64,000 bases of DNA from Phoma sp. XZ068 (Eukaryota > Ascomycota > Dothideomycetes > Pleosporales > Didymellaceae), in contig ML240445.1 in NCBI GenBank assembly GCA_004835665.1, positions 992,001 to 1,056,000 of the forward strand. Direction: 5' to 3'. The notes below the pieces were generated by a model. That model saw nothing but the letters and a program-made list of their open reading frames with translations, was not told where the DNA came from and did not search any database. This document shows positions 10,246 through 20,787 of this stretch, piece by piece; position 1 is the stretch's first letter, and each line of letters begins with the position of its first letter. The position numbers and the translations under genes are program-made.

Positions 10246-12691
10246 TTATAACGCCTGCTTACTTCCTTCAAGCGCCTGCATGTGTATCTTTCTCGCTTTG
10301 TCTAGGTCTCCCTGATGACTATAGATCACGCCTATATTATGTATTGCCCCGAGCAGTGCCTCCTGTTCCTTCTCCCTAGTAGCTCCCCGATCTGCAATCT
10401 GGTTAGCCATAGCTCCTATTATCCTCGTCTCGCACTGCACGGCGTGCGGAAGAAGTCGCGCTTGCATCTCCCTATACTTGTTTTCAGTATAGTTCGGCAC
10501 TGCTAGCCCCACAAGCACAATCGCGAGCCATGACAACGCGATCCGTTGCCTGTCGTCTTGCATGTGCAGCGCCCACTGGTGCACCACCGGGTGCATTGCA
10601 TAGCCCGTCTGATCCTCCGCTTCTTCTACCAGACAGTAGCCCCGAAGCGTTCTGACAGCCTCCGTGAACTCTACCTCACTCCACGCCATCTCTCCTAGCC
10701 ATTCACATGTTCGCTCTGCAGCTACAAACGATTTGTGCGATGCAGTAGCAACCAGTCCATGCCACAGGCTCTTGTTATCCAGATGCGCCCATAAGAGCAG
10801 CAAGTTCGCGGCCGTCTCGTTCCTTTTCCTGATAGCCTCGTAAGATTTCGTCCAAGTCGTCGCTATGCTGCCATTCGCGTAGTTCCGCAACGGCATGCCT
10901 CTGCCATGGTGTGACCTCATCAACTCTTGCCACCGCCCTTTGTACAGCTGAGTATAGGTGTCAAAGCTCGTGTCTGACTCGCCCATATACGTAGCGGCCT
11001 GCGCCAAGGCTAGCGGCATCCCGCCGAGTAGTTCCAGCAGCTCGTCAGCCTCTTGACCTGTGATGGCATTAGCATACCTACATCGTCAGCTACTGCTCAC
11101 CCTGAAGCTACTTACCCACGCTTTTCCAATACCACTTCTCGAAGATGGCCCGCGCCTGCCCCTTTTCCACCTTCGTCGCCTCCCACACTTCTCCAAGCTG
11201 GCCCAGACGCCGAAGACGGGTGGTGATAAGCACCGACCCGTGGTCAGCTTTGGGAATATACTCCTCCACATTATAGGCTTCCACATCCTCTTCGCGTTGT
11301 CGGTTGTCTCGGTCCACGTTGTCCACCACCAGCAGCCAGTCACTGTTGTCCGCTATGTTCAGCCAGTCTAGCACATCCTGCGTCACTGCGTCGGCGTTGC
11401 CGCCCTGGCCAGCGGCATACAACCTGCTAGACTCGGTGATCTGTCCTGCCGGGATGCGGCTTGCAAACACCGCAAAACTCTGCTTAAGGCTGCTCACGCT
11501 GCTCCCATCTAGCCACAACACCGATGAGAAGCTGTAATTCTGTCGCCGGGCAAAGTTGGCTGCCAGCTGTGTCTTGCCCATGCCGCCCAGCCCGCAGGCT
11601 ACCAGCAATCGCCGCTCTTTCTTACCCTCCTGTGGCAACAGCGCTCGCTCTAGCGCTTCTGTAGCTCCGGACCGTTCTACAAACTTGCCCCCAGGTACCC
11701 CTTTGAGGCTGAAGGGGACGTGATACTTGCGAGCCTCTCCTATAGTTGTATTCTTCACCACCTCTGCGGCAGAAATAAGTGATAAGATGGCTTTCGCACA
11801 TGATGCTGCCGTTGCTGCCGCATGCGGCTGCCACGCCTTGCTCATGTGCGAGTCGGCGTAGTTGCAGATGCCTCGCACCACAAGGCACGGGAAATCGTTC
11901 ATAAGGCCTGCTGCTTCCATCTCGAAGCACAGGACCCCGCCCAGCTCTTCGCTGAGCCGGTCTCGCGTTGCCCCGTCCTTGATCATTTGGTTCCCAGACG
12001 CTATTGTGCCATAGTGGATGGTCACTTCTTCGTCAGGTCTTCGCGCCGCCCGATGTATTACACTATCTTTGCTGCACCGCTCGCATGTCGCTCCGCCAGC
12101 GTGGTGGTATTTCGCCTCAAATAGCACATCGTACCCGGCTTTCTTACGACTGAAGTATAGGTGTTTATCATGATCAAAGGTTAACAGGTGCGTTGCAAGG
12201 CAAGCTCTGTCGCGGTCATTGTGAGCCCTCAGCTGAGTAACGGCGTAGAGCAGTTCCTTATGCGGTGCATTCAGCGATCCGGTCCGCGTTATTCGCCCAC
12301 CGTGACCTGTCTTGCCGAAGTCATACTGCACGACTCCGCTGTGCTGCCCGACCGGTTGGCTGATCACGACGTCGCCCAAACGCACATCCGCCCCGGCGTT
12401 CGGCGCTCCGCCGCCGACTCCGACCATCAGTCCGAAGCGGATAGACTTGAAGTTGGCCATGACTTGTCCTGCGCTGAACGCAGCAGGGCCTATACCCTTC
12501 CGGCCGGCTGGTAGGCATGCCAGGACAACGTTGTGGTTACACATGCGGCCTAGCTTGTACTGTGTCGAGTTTACGCCGTCGGGAGGCAGGTGCTCTTCGT
12601 CGAGCATCACCAGCGCCGCCGACAGCTCGATTGGCAGCGCACATATCCATCCTACTGTGTACGCTGCAGCATCGAGCCTGCGTCGAGTCAT
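10246..12691 (-). CDS. Fungal NOD-like receptor: PNP-type nucleosidase domain, NB-ARC, truncated TPR
   Basis: Exons 11116-12691 and 10246-11057 (58-nt intron, GTAAGT to CATCACAG) encode 795 aa. Residues ~10-320 form a purine nucleoside phosphorylase/uridine phosphorylase-like domain (YTVGWICALPIELSAALVMLDEEH, GVGGGAPN, VLCFEMEAAGLMNDFPCLVVRGICNYADSH). Residues ~360-560 form the NB-ARC: P-loop GLGGMGKTQLA near 366, Walker B WLLVVDNVD near 450, GSVLITTR, and a GLPL-like GGMPLALAQAA near 535. The C-terminus begins a TPR array (AIHNIGVIYSHQGDLDKARKIHMQALEG) but stops after about one repeat. Fungal NLRs of this class are linked to heterokaryon incompatibility and non-self or stress sensing (known of the family). 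The tail is short because repeats further on are broken (see 9997-10245), so the receptor may be non-functional or a truncated allele. Confidence 0.85.
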
Positions 12692-13260
12692 TGGGATTGC
12701 GGCGGCGTGCGGCCAATGGGCGATGGGCGTGGTAGACAGCTCGTTAGGGCACTAAATTGACAGACGTGCGCGGTTGGGCTGAGATGGAGCCAGCGTTCAG
12801 CATTCGTTGCAGCTCAGGGCAAGGAGCTGTAGGAATAGCAGCGCATGAACGCGAGTGTATGAATATTGTCAAAGCAGGATGTCCCGCTGAAGATGTAGCA
12901 TCGCGGGCAAGGCTGATTCCCCATGCTCACACAGCCTGCTTAGCGCGCGCCTGTCGCTGAGACAAGGTGATGGGTGCTAAAACAGCTACGGGCTGGTGCA
13001 TGTGCAGACAGGTGGGTGTGCTGCGCGAATGAGATTGCTTTCTCAAGGGGATATGGCAAGGTCTCAGACAGACCGGTGAGACTTTGCAGTGCTCCCCGAA
13101 ACAGCAAGAAGCCCGCTGCGGTCGATTCGTGCTTATATCACTTACTACATGCTATCGAAATCAGGCTCCTCACCTTCTGTTCAAATTCTTTCTCGCAGCC
13201 TAGGTTAATCTGAAGATCACGAACGGAAATCGGCGTGATTGGCTGCTGCACCCAATCGCA
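12692..13260. other. Spacer between the NLR and CorA-like genes
   Basis: About 570 bp between divergent genes; it must hold both promoters. A CCAAT-type box (CACCCAATCG) lies just before the CorA-like start. No coding sequence is evident. Confidence 0.35.
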
Positions 13261-14875
13261 ATGGTAATTGCTCATGTCCTCGAACTGTCTTGTGAGTACG
13301 CTTCCATAAGGCATAACGTCTGTTCAAAGTGTAGCCCAGGGCAAGAAAAAGTTCTAAAAGCAACAGCATCAACAAGAAAATGGTCGTCTAAGCAAGTGGA
13401 ACTAGAGCCTTCAATGGTATGCCCTGCGTTACTTTACTGTGATTAGCTTGCATCTGAATACTACTAGGGAAAATCGCACGAGCTCTTGTGCTACATGTGA
13501 GTCTCCGTATCGCCCTGCGAGCGACATAAATACTTAGACTCTCAGTTTCCTTACCAAAACTGCCTACCCACAGCGTGAAGCAGATCGGGAGAAGTTGCTA
13601 CAATGTTTCAACGTTCCTCGCATGGTTTGCACTGATATGGGCAACCGGTGCAACGGATACTTTGGCAGCAGCGAGAGCTACGATGATGCAGGTCATTTAG
13701 AGAGCCACTGTATGTTGGCACTTGACCTGCGCGTGCTGTGTACTAAGACTATCTACAGCCGCATGGTTTCGATGCCTTGTCAAGATCGTACATAACACCC
13801 CGCGTGCTGGTAAAAAGTACACCTGGTCTGAGATGACTTTCTTTAGCCGTTGGGAGTCCGGCCACTGCATGATGCTTTGCGTGGATACGCCAGACGGCTT
13901 CCAAGAGCACTTACAGCAGGCCATGAAGAGCGAGCAAGGGGCGCTTCACCTGAACGACCCGTTCGCACTACATATACCCCTGATGGACCAGGTTGTCATT
14001 CTTTACGATCAGTCTGTTTGGAGTATCCGTGACCAGATCCGTCGAGTGGAAAAGGTAGACCATACTCCGCGCCTGTAAACTAGATCGCGTGGCTGACCCT
14101 ATGAATACTAGGAGAGGGAGGGAAACCGAGCCATCGATGCAGACTTTTCAGAGTTGCATGAGATATCTCGGCACGCAACCCATTCTACAGAAACACTTTC
14201 TGTAACAATAGACTCGTTGGAAGCCATGAGAGAACGGCACAGGGATTTCCACGAGCGTTCAAATGCCGCCGCCACGACGAACAATGCCAGCTGGAAAACA
14301 ACGCAACAGCGAATGGATTTTCAGGGGCAGCTCATTCGGAACTTGAAGCATCGCTCGTTGGCAAACCAAGAAAGGCTCCACAGTGAGATCACGCTTGTAC
14401 TGTCGTCCTATCCAAATTGCCCGTCTGTGTATGCAGAAAGGTTTAGTCTAACGATTGATAGGCCTACAACGTGATCACACAACGCGATAGCAAGGTCATG
14501 GTCGAGATCGGAGCAGCAACCAGAAGCGACAGCACCGCAATGAAAACAGTAGCAATAGTGACCATGGTGTTCTTGCCAGCAACATTTACTTCAGTCAGTC
14601 GTCAGTGTCCATTGTGGCATTAAGTTTACTGACAAGCCTAGGCGGTCTTCAGCATGAGTTTCTTCAACTTCTCACCCGGCGATGGTACGCAGAAGGGAGA
14701 GTGGAGAGTCTCGAGCAAGATATGGATATACTGGGTCGTCGCTATTCCACTAACTGGGCTCACACTGTTTGTTTGGCTGTTCTGGATGCGACAGAGAGGA
14801 CGCAGGTTTACTGTCAGTAGATTCTGGGAGCGTCGCGCTCATCGTTTGCAGGGCTTGCAGGAACGGAAGGCGTAG
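13261..14875 (+). CDS. CorA-like Mg2+ transporter family protein
   Basis: Seven exons: 13261-13416, 13468-13496, 13546-13709, 13759-14054, 14112-14396, 14462-14593, 14642-14875. All junctions keep frame and give 431 aa. The C-terminal part carries the fungal CorA-like signature: a soluble helical region (REGNRAIDADFSELHEIS, SLEAMRERHRDFHE), then MVEIGAATRSDSTAMKTVAIVTMVFLPATFTSAVFSMSFFNF, and a second membrane helix WIYWVVAIPLTGLTLFVWLFW ending in a basic tail. The GMN loop of true CorA channels is replaced here by SMSFF, as in many fungal relatives, so ion selectivity cannot be inferred. Exon 2 is only 29 nt and the intron after 14054 has a weak GTAGAC donor. The first exon is the least certain part: its sequence has no match I recall, so the real start could differ. 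Confidence 0.8.
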
Positions 14876-15113
14876 TTGATTGGACCGTAGAAGATCGCAA
14901 ACCACTGATAATACAGATGTTATCATTCATTCTTGACCGCAAATTGAGCACTTTGCAGAAGAATGGCTCTTCTCACATTGACGGTTGTTTTGATACATAC
15001 TTTGTCACTTTGTGATTTGAGGAAGACACCGTGAATCGCAAGGCGCCAAACTAAGTGCGTGTCATTCAAATATTCATTGTTCGATCTCAAATTACTAACA
15101 GCCCATGTCGACA

Positions 15114-16251
15114 TCAGACTTGGTCATAGCCCTTCCCATGAATGTGTGTCTGAAAGCCTATCCTATTATTGTGAACTTGCCCGCAAACACCAGGCTCAGC
15201 CACATCCTCCAGAATCCGAATCTCAGTCGTCTCAAGTATACTGAACTGATTCTTCTTCTTGCTCTTGCCCTTAGACGACTGCATTTGATACGAGCTGCCG
15301 ACTCCTCCACTGCTTCGTTTCCCATAATATGATGACTCCCTATGACCGTGATACGAGGGGTTGATAAGCTTGTAGAGTGCCTGGAATGCCGGACGCATGA
15401 CCACCAGCGTTGCGACGAGTATTCCGGTGTGCATTTCGATGATGGCGAGTACATTGCTGAAAATGTGCGTGTACTGGGGCTGAGTCTTTGTGAGAGGATC
15501 GGGGTAGAACATTATGACGAATCGAGCGATGGTAAGGCCTGTATGGACAAGTCCTAAAAGGATCAATCCTATGAGCTGTTTGACCTCCGGGCGGTGTTTC
15601 TTGAGCTTGACGAGTGTTGGAATGGGAATGGCGATAACCAGGACGCTGGTGATCATGTTGAACGCTGCGGTGCTCATGCGGAACGCGACCAGATTGATAC
15701 ATGTGCCGTCCACCTTCTTATTCCAGGTCTTGCCAATGGGCGAACACTGGAAGATGCTTATCAAGAAGGCTGAAGAGTAGACTCCCAGAATGAGATAGAT
15801 AGTACCCCATATAACGAGTCTCGTGATTCGGATAATTCGGTCAGTTGAAGTGGAGACCATGCTCCGATACAACAAGCAGAGTGACAGCTTGCAGAGAGGT
15901 GTGGTAAGCTTGAAGACGATTTGGTTGATATATGTTAGCTTTGAAGGCCATGTGGAGGTTCTAAGGTTGACTGGAATATCTGCTTTCGCTTTTCCATAGT
16001 CGAATGCTGCGACGAGAGTGATTTGAATAGCGCTCTGAATGATGCCACACACCTGTGGGGTTCTTTAGCAGAGAGCAAGATATCTTAGTGAACCTACTTA
16101 CCATAGCTGCGATAAGGCAAGTATCCGAGACATCGTATTTTCTCCTCCGTATCCTGAACGCTATGCGTATCGACAAGGTAGCTAAAACCACGATTCCAAA
16201 CACTACAGTGACAGTAACGAGTTGATGGCCTACAGGCTCAAGCTCCGCCAT
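15114..16251 (-). CDS. Rhodopsin-like seven-transmembrane protein (fungal integral membrane family)
   Basis: Exons 16102-16251 and 15114-16052 (49-nt intron, GTAAGT to CCCCACAG) give 362 aa. Hydrophobic helices are seen at TVTVVFGIVVLATLSIRIAF, near CGIIQSAIQITLVAAF, LTTPLCKLSLCLLY, LVIWGTIYLILGVYSSAFLI, FNMITSVLVIAIPIPTLVKL, LIGLILLGLVHTGLTIARFVIMF and FSNVLAIIEMHTGILVATLVV, followed by a Ser/Lys-rich cytoplasmic tail. The IFQCSPIGKTWNKKVDGTCIN loop with two cysteines and the IPIPTLVKLK motif are typical of the fungal rhodopsin-domain family found in extracellular-signal and Pth11-like proteins. There is no N-terminal CFEM domain. The ligand is unknown. The stop faces the CorA-like gene stop 240 bp away. 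Confidence 0.85.
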
Positions 16252-17667
16252 TTGTGAAATTGAAGGATGTAGGTATACAAATGGCCGGGATATCAGTGAT
16301 CGTCATCTATATTCTTCTGTAGCCAAACGTTGATACAATTGCTGTATACAATGGGCTTTCACCAAAGTTTGCATCCCTCGTTTCAAATCTTCCGCAAGCA
16401 GCGAGAATCACCGGCTCCTCTCAGGCTCTTTGACGTAGGGAAAATACAGTGGACAAATAGAACGTGTACCGCCACACGCAGGGGTGTACACAAAGCGAAT
16501 GGACAAATTTAGTGTTGGACGCCTGACATCTGTCACAAACATATTTATCCATTCTTTATAAGGTTTATGATCACAATCGAGAGCCCATGCGATATATTTT
16601 CGGGAGGCTACGGCAGTGTCGTTCTCGTAGACTTCGCGATCGACCCCGCAGCTCATGTCAGCCTTGTGTTACGAGAGCTGTCAGACTCGTACGATAGGTT
16701 TGTCTTTCACCGCTGCTCGTTGGGGGCCCTTGGTTGGTAACACGATACGATAAGTATGGTCAGCTCAATGCAGTGTCCGCATTCAACATGAGTAGCCGCA
16801 TTTCCTACAGCATTCGGGTAATTTATCATCGCGTTGTTTTCCAGAGGAATCAAAGAAACCATTGGTACATAACCTTGTAGTCGTCAACGCAGTGACTGTG
16901 CTTGAAATGTATCTTTGTTGTGTACCACCGGGTAGACTTCTCGTAATTATTGCAAGCATCCAAGTTGCATATGGCCTCCCTTGCTCGAACTGCCAATGCT
17001 GACTCCGGACCAGAGATGGGCGACATGGCCAGATTTGGTTACTACGATCTTGGTTGTGAACATGACTGTCGAAAGGCGGTAGGTCATGGAAGAAACATTT
17101 GCCAGGTAGATAGGGAGACTTCGTGAGCTCTGCGAAGGCCTGATGACGTCATCTGGAAACCGAATCATCCGCTCCCAAGAGGAGCCCTTGCTCTTTCGAT
17201 CTCAGCCACTGAAGCTGAGGCTTCACCTGCACCTTTACCCCTAATGGTCAGAAAAAGTGTCGATCGGAGGCACCTGCTGGTTAGAGTGCATGATCCGATA
17301 TGCAGGGTGAGCATGAGAACAGCCGCGAAAGATGGCGGATTGCAAAACCTCCAGCCATTCAAGTGAATGCGACCGGAAATCTTCCATCATGAACAAACGC
17401 GCGCTCGATGACCTCTACCGTTTGAAGGAGGGCGTTGTGGTTCCGCTCTGGACCGTGGCGCCGCTGCCTTCCCGCTCCCCACCTCGTCCCGTAAACATGG
17501 GGGCTAGTTATTGTACCACCAACGGCCGACTAAAGTGGCAGAAGCGCCCAAAAACTCCATGCGTTCTGCGCGCCATGCTTTCTTCACTTCATGTCGTCAC
17601 TCTCAGGTCTAAATCCCCTTCAAGCAGTTGGAATTGCTCAAACGCAGCTCACAATTAAGCAGCCATT
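16252..17667. other. Gene-poor spacer between rhodopsin-like and tannase genes
   Basis: About 1.4 kb between divergent genes. It must include both promoters; the proximal 17,330-17,667 segment has C/T-rich runs before the tannase ATG. Short ORFs here lack coding character and recognisable domains. Confidence 0.35.
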
Positions 17668-19360
17668 ATGCTCGCCGCTCTGATCTCTTGGTCGCTCGTC
17701 CTGCTCTTGGCACCTGCCACAGGGTCCTCCACGTTTGAGGAGAAGTGCCTCGCTTTCAAACCGGAGAGATTGGTCCCTGGAGCCGCACTCAATGTTCTTG
17801 AGTATGTCGCTGCCAACACGACACTGACCTTTCCGGACAATGTTAAGGCCTGCAACCGTGGGAGTCAGGTGGTGGCAGCCAACGTCTGCCGCGTGGCCCT
17901 GCTAATCAAGACCTCGAAACGATCGAACATAACATTCGAAGCTTGGCTTCCGGAAAATTGGTCCGGGCGCTTTCTTGCTACCGGCAACGGAGGCATTGAT
18001 GGATGTGCGTTTTCCGTGCTATAGTGCGACTATCGTGTACAGACTGACGTTGCTAGGCATCAAGTATGAGGACCTGGCTTACACCTCATCCAACGGATTC
18101 GCTGCAGTTGGCTCGAATAACGGCAAGAATGGCACGGATGGGGTGCCTTTCTTTAACAACCCTGAGACGGTGGTTGATTTTGCTTGGCGATCGTAAGTTG
18201 CGGACGCGTACCCTAGTTTTACACGTAAGAAATTTTCTAAAAAGCCATACAGACTTCATACGAGCACTGATGCCGGAAAATCTTTGGCGAAGAATTTCTA
18301 CGGTAAGAAGCACTCAAAGTCGTACTACCTTGGCTGCTCGCTCGGAGGACGACAGGGTATCAAGAGCGCCGAGAAATTTCCTGATGATTTTGATGGCATC
18401 GTGGCAGGAGCGCCAGCTGTAGACTTCAACAACCTGGTATCGTGGAGAGCACGCTTCTTTACCATCACTGGTGCCATTGGTTCTTCGGACTTCATACCAG
18501 CCACGGCATGGCAGACGTGGATTCACGACGAAGTATTGAGGCAGTGCGATACGATCGACAAAGCGAAGGATGGTATCATCGAGGATCCAACATTGTGCAA
18601 GTTTGACCCTTCGACACTACTCTGCAAAGAAAACGGCACCAGCAACTGCCTAACATCTTCCCAAGTGCAGCAGCTGAAGACGATCTTTGGCGACTACAAA
18701 TTTCCGAATGGCCAACTCATCTTCCCAGCCATGCAGCCCGGCAGTGAAGTGCTTGCGGTCGACAAACTGTATGCAGGGACGCCGTTCGTCTATTCTGGGG
18801 ACTGGTTCAAATACGTTTTATACAACGACCCCTCTTGGAACGCATCCACCTTTGATTTCGACGACGTGCGAGCAGCCGAAAGACTCAATCCAGGCGATAT
18901 TCGCACTTATCCGACCAGCGTTCCCCATTTCGAACGACGAGGAGGAAAGATGTTGACATATCATGGCCAGCAGGACAACCAGATCACCACGTATAATACG
19001 ATCCGCTGGTACAATGATCTGAAAGGATACAGAAACACAGCTGACATGGATAAATGGATTCGCTTCTTCCGCGTCTCAGGTATGAATCACTGTAACTCAG
19101 GACCAGGTGCGTGGGTTTTGGGCCAAGGTGGTAATGCTGCTGCGGCGGGCGTACCTTTCGAGAAGGAGAGAAATGTCCTGAAGGCTATGGTTGACTGGGT
19201 CGAAAAAGGGGTGCCGCCTTCGTACATCGAGGGGACCAAGTTCGTAAATGATAGTGTGTCTCTTGGTGTTGACTTCACGAGGCGACATTGCAAGTATCCG
19301 TTGCGCAACACCCTCGTTGGCGAAAACTTCAGGAATGCAGAGAGCTGGAAGTGTACATAA
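17668..19360 (+). CDS. Secreted tannase/feruloyl esterase family protein
   Basis: Exons 17668-18004, 18057-18192 and 18253-19360 yield 526 aa, the usual length of fungal tannases and type-B feruloyl esterases. A signal peptide (MLAALISWSLVLLLAPATGSS) starts the protein. The alpha/beta-hydrolase nucleophile lies in GCSLGGRQG (Ser187, with Cys186 just before it), a candidate acid is Asp399 (HGQQDNQI), and the catalytic His437 is followed by Cys438 (GMNHCNSGPG). This is the CS-D-HC arrangement in which a disulfide ties the triad together, a hallmark of the family. GNGGIDGC and MAY-like DLAYTSSNGFAAVGSNNG elements are also present. It probably cleaves ester bonds in plant phenolics (gallate or ferulate); which one cannot be told by eye. 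Confidence 0.92.
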
Positions 19361-20787
19361 GGCTAAAGGGCAGAAATTCATCATCAATATAGCTCCAAGG
19401 TAGGCGATAAAGTACCCTGTCGTACATGGGAACCGGTGGAACCAAGCGACAACCGATTTGAACAGTCGACTTCAGTTCTAGAATAACAGTTGTCCCTCCA
19501 CCTCCGGGGGTGTTTGCAAAGGCTCGAGTAAGAACCAGCGCTACAGCGAGAAATATGGTATTTCGTGGGGCACCAGCTGTTAGCTGAACAGCAGGTCTAG
19601 CATCTCTACTCCAATGTTGTTGAGAAGACTCAACCGTGGTTTCTATGACCCTCTTTATGGTACGGCTGACGGTGTTTCCTCTTGTACCAATCTTTCTAAG
19701 CTCCAGTTCAGCCTCAAATCTGCTGTCGTTATTGCCCCTCTTGCGCCGCAATCAGCCAGATCAGCCTCAGTCTCCGCATTGACCGAATGACAACATCAGA
19801 CGAGACCCGCCGAGCCTCACCGTAAACACCTTCCAAGATTGGAATCTGGTGCAGGACAATCTCCTTTATGGTCGAACATTGGTCAAGATGCGGGTGAATT
19901 TCTAATGCAAGGCCGCATTCTTTGGGACCTATGCTCTACGGCACGGGAGCTAGTGTGCGCTAGCGCAGTCCCCTTTTTCGCGTCCTGCACGCGTAAAGTG
20001 CCTGATGTGAAACGCCAGTCAATGCATTGTTTGTTGTTCGTCAACAATTGTGAGGGGAAATCGCAACGATCTGCCGCAGCGTTGTGACAGCGACTGGCAG
20101 GTTTCAGGCGCGGTGTGACAGCGTGCAGCGATTGGCTGGGTTCGCTTGCATAGCGTTTGCGGCCGTGCTTTGACTTGTGGTAGGTGCAATTACTGTTAGG
20201 AAATGAAGCGCGCCGTGACACGATGCTGCGATGGCCTGGCTTCATGCGCGGTCGTCCAGCATGTTCCACGTCGAGTCTTTGATGTTGCAGTTCTGTTGAA
20301 TAGTTGAACCCCCTCCTCCTGATGGCATCGGCGGCGACCAGACTCGAATCAGGCATGGCTGCATGCGTTGTACAAGCTGCACGTGTGGTGTTCCCACGTG
20401 TCAGGGGCCAGCGGATTGGCTGCGGGATGGCCGCGGACTGGCTGTTGGATGTGCGTGCAAGGACATCACCCATCACCGCCCGCAATAATGGACGCCCACA
20501 GCCAATCGGCGGGCGCTGGTGCTAGCCGTGGTAGCTTGGGCCAGCTCCCCTAAATTCTTGAACGACGTTGCAGGGCTGCACACCTCCATCTGCCTTGAGT
20601 CGGTATCGCTGCTGCAGCCAGAGGATGAGCACCCGTCCTGTGTTCTCCAGACCAGTGCTCTTCACCCTCATGCCGCTCCTTTAGCCGTGCGCAGTAGTCT
20701 TCCTTTTGTACATAATTATCCCGGACCCTATTGCATCACCACCCGGCGACGCGTGCTCCCGTCCCATCACTCGACGCGTTGAGTTGA
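19361..20787. promoter_or_regulatory. Long upstream region of the giant ORF with CCAAT boxes and degenerate repeats
   Basis: About 1.4 kb without a convincing gene. Between about 20,075 and 20,260 a motif built on GTGACAGCG...GCGAT-GGC-TGG recurs imperfectly three times. CCAAT/ATTGG boxes occur at about 20,115 (GATTGGCTG), 20,411 (GATTGGCTG) and 20,507 (AGCCAATCGG). A 140-codon minus-strand ORF at 19,329-19,751 overlaps the tannase 3' end and shows no recognisable domain, so I leave it out as a gene. Confidence 0.4.

Noticed and set aside
10195..10252. A GTAAGC intron that would rescue the NLR tail
   Set aside because: Every acceptor I tried leads to a stop within a few codons, so I kept the truncated model.
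13292..13334. Extra intron (GTGAGT...GTGTAG) in exon 1 of the CorA-like gene
   Set aside because: Removing it breaks the frame from every nearby ATG.
19329..19751. 140-codon minus-strand ORF after the tannase gene
   Set aside because: It overlaps the tannase coding end, shows no recognisable domain and has no supporting splice or start context.
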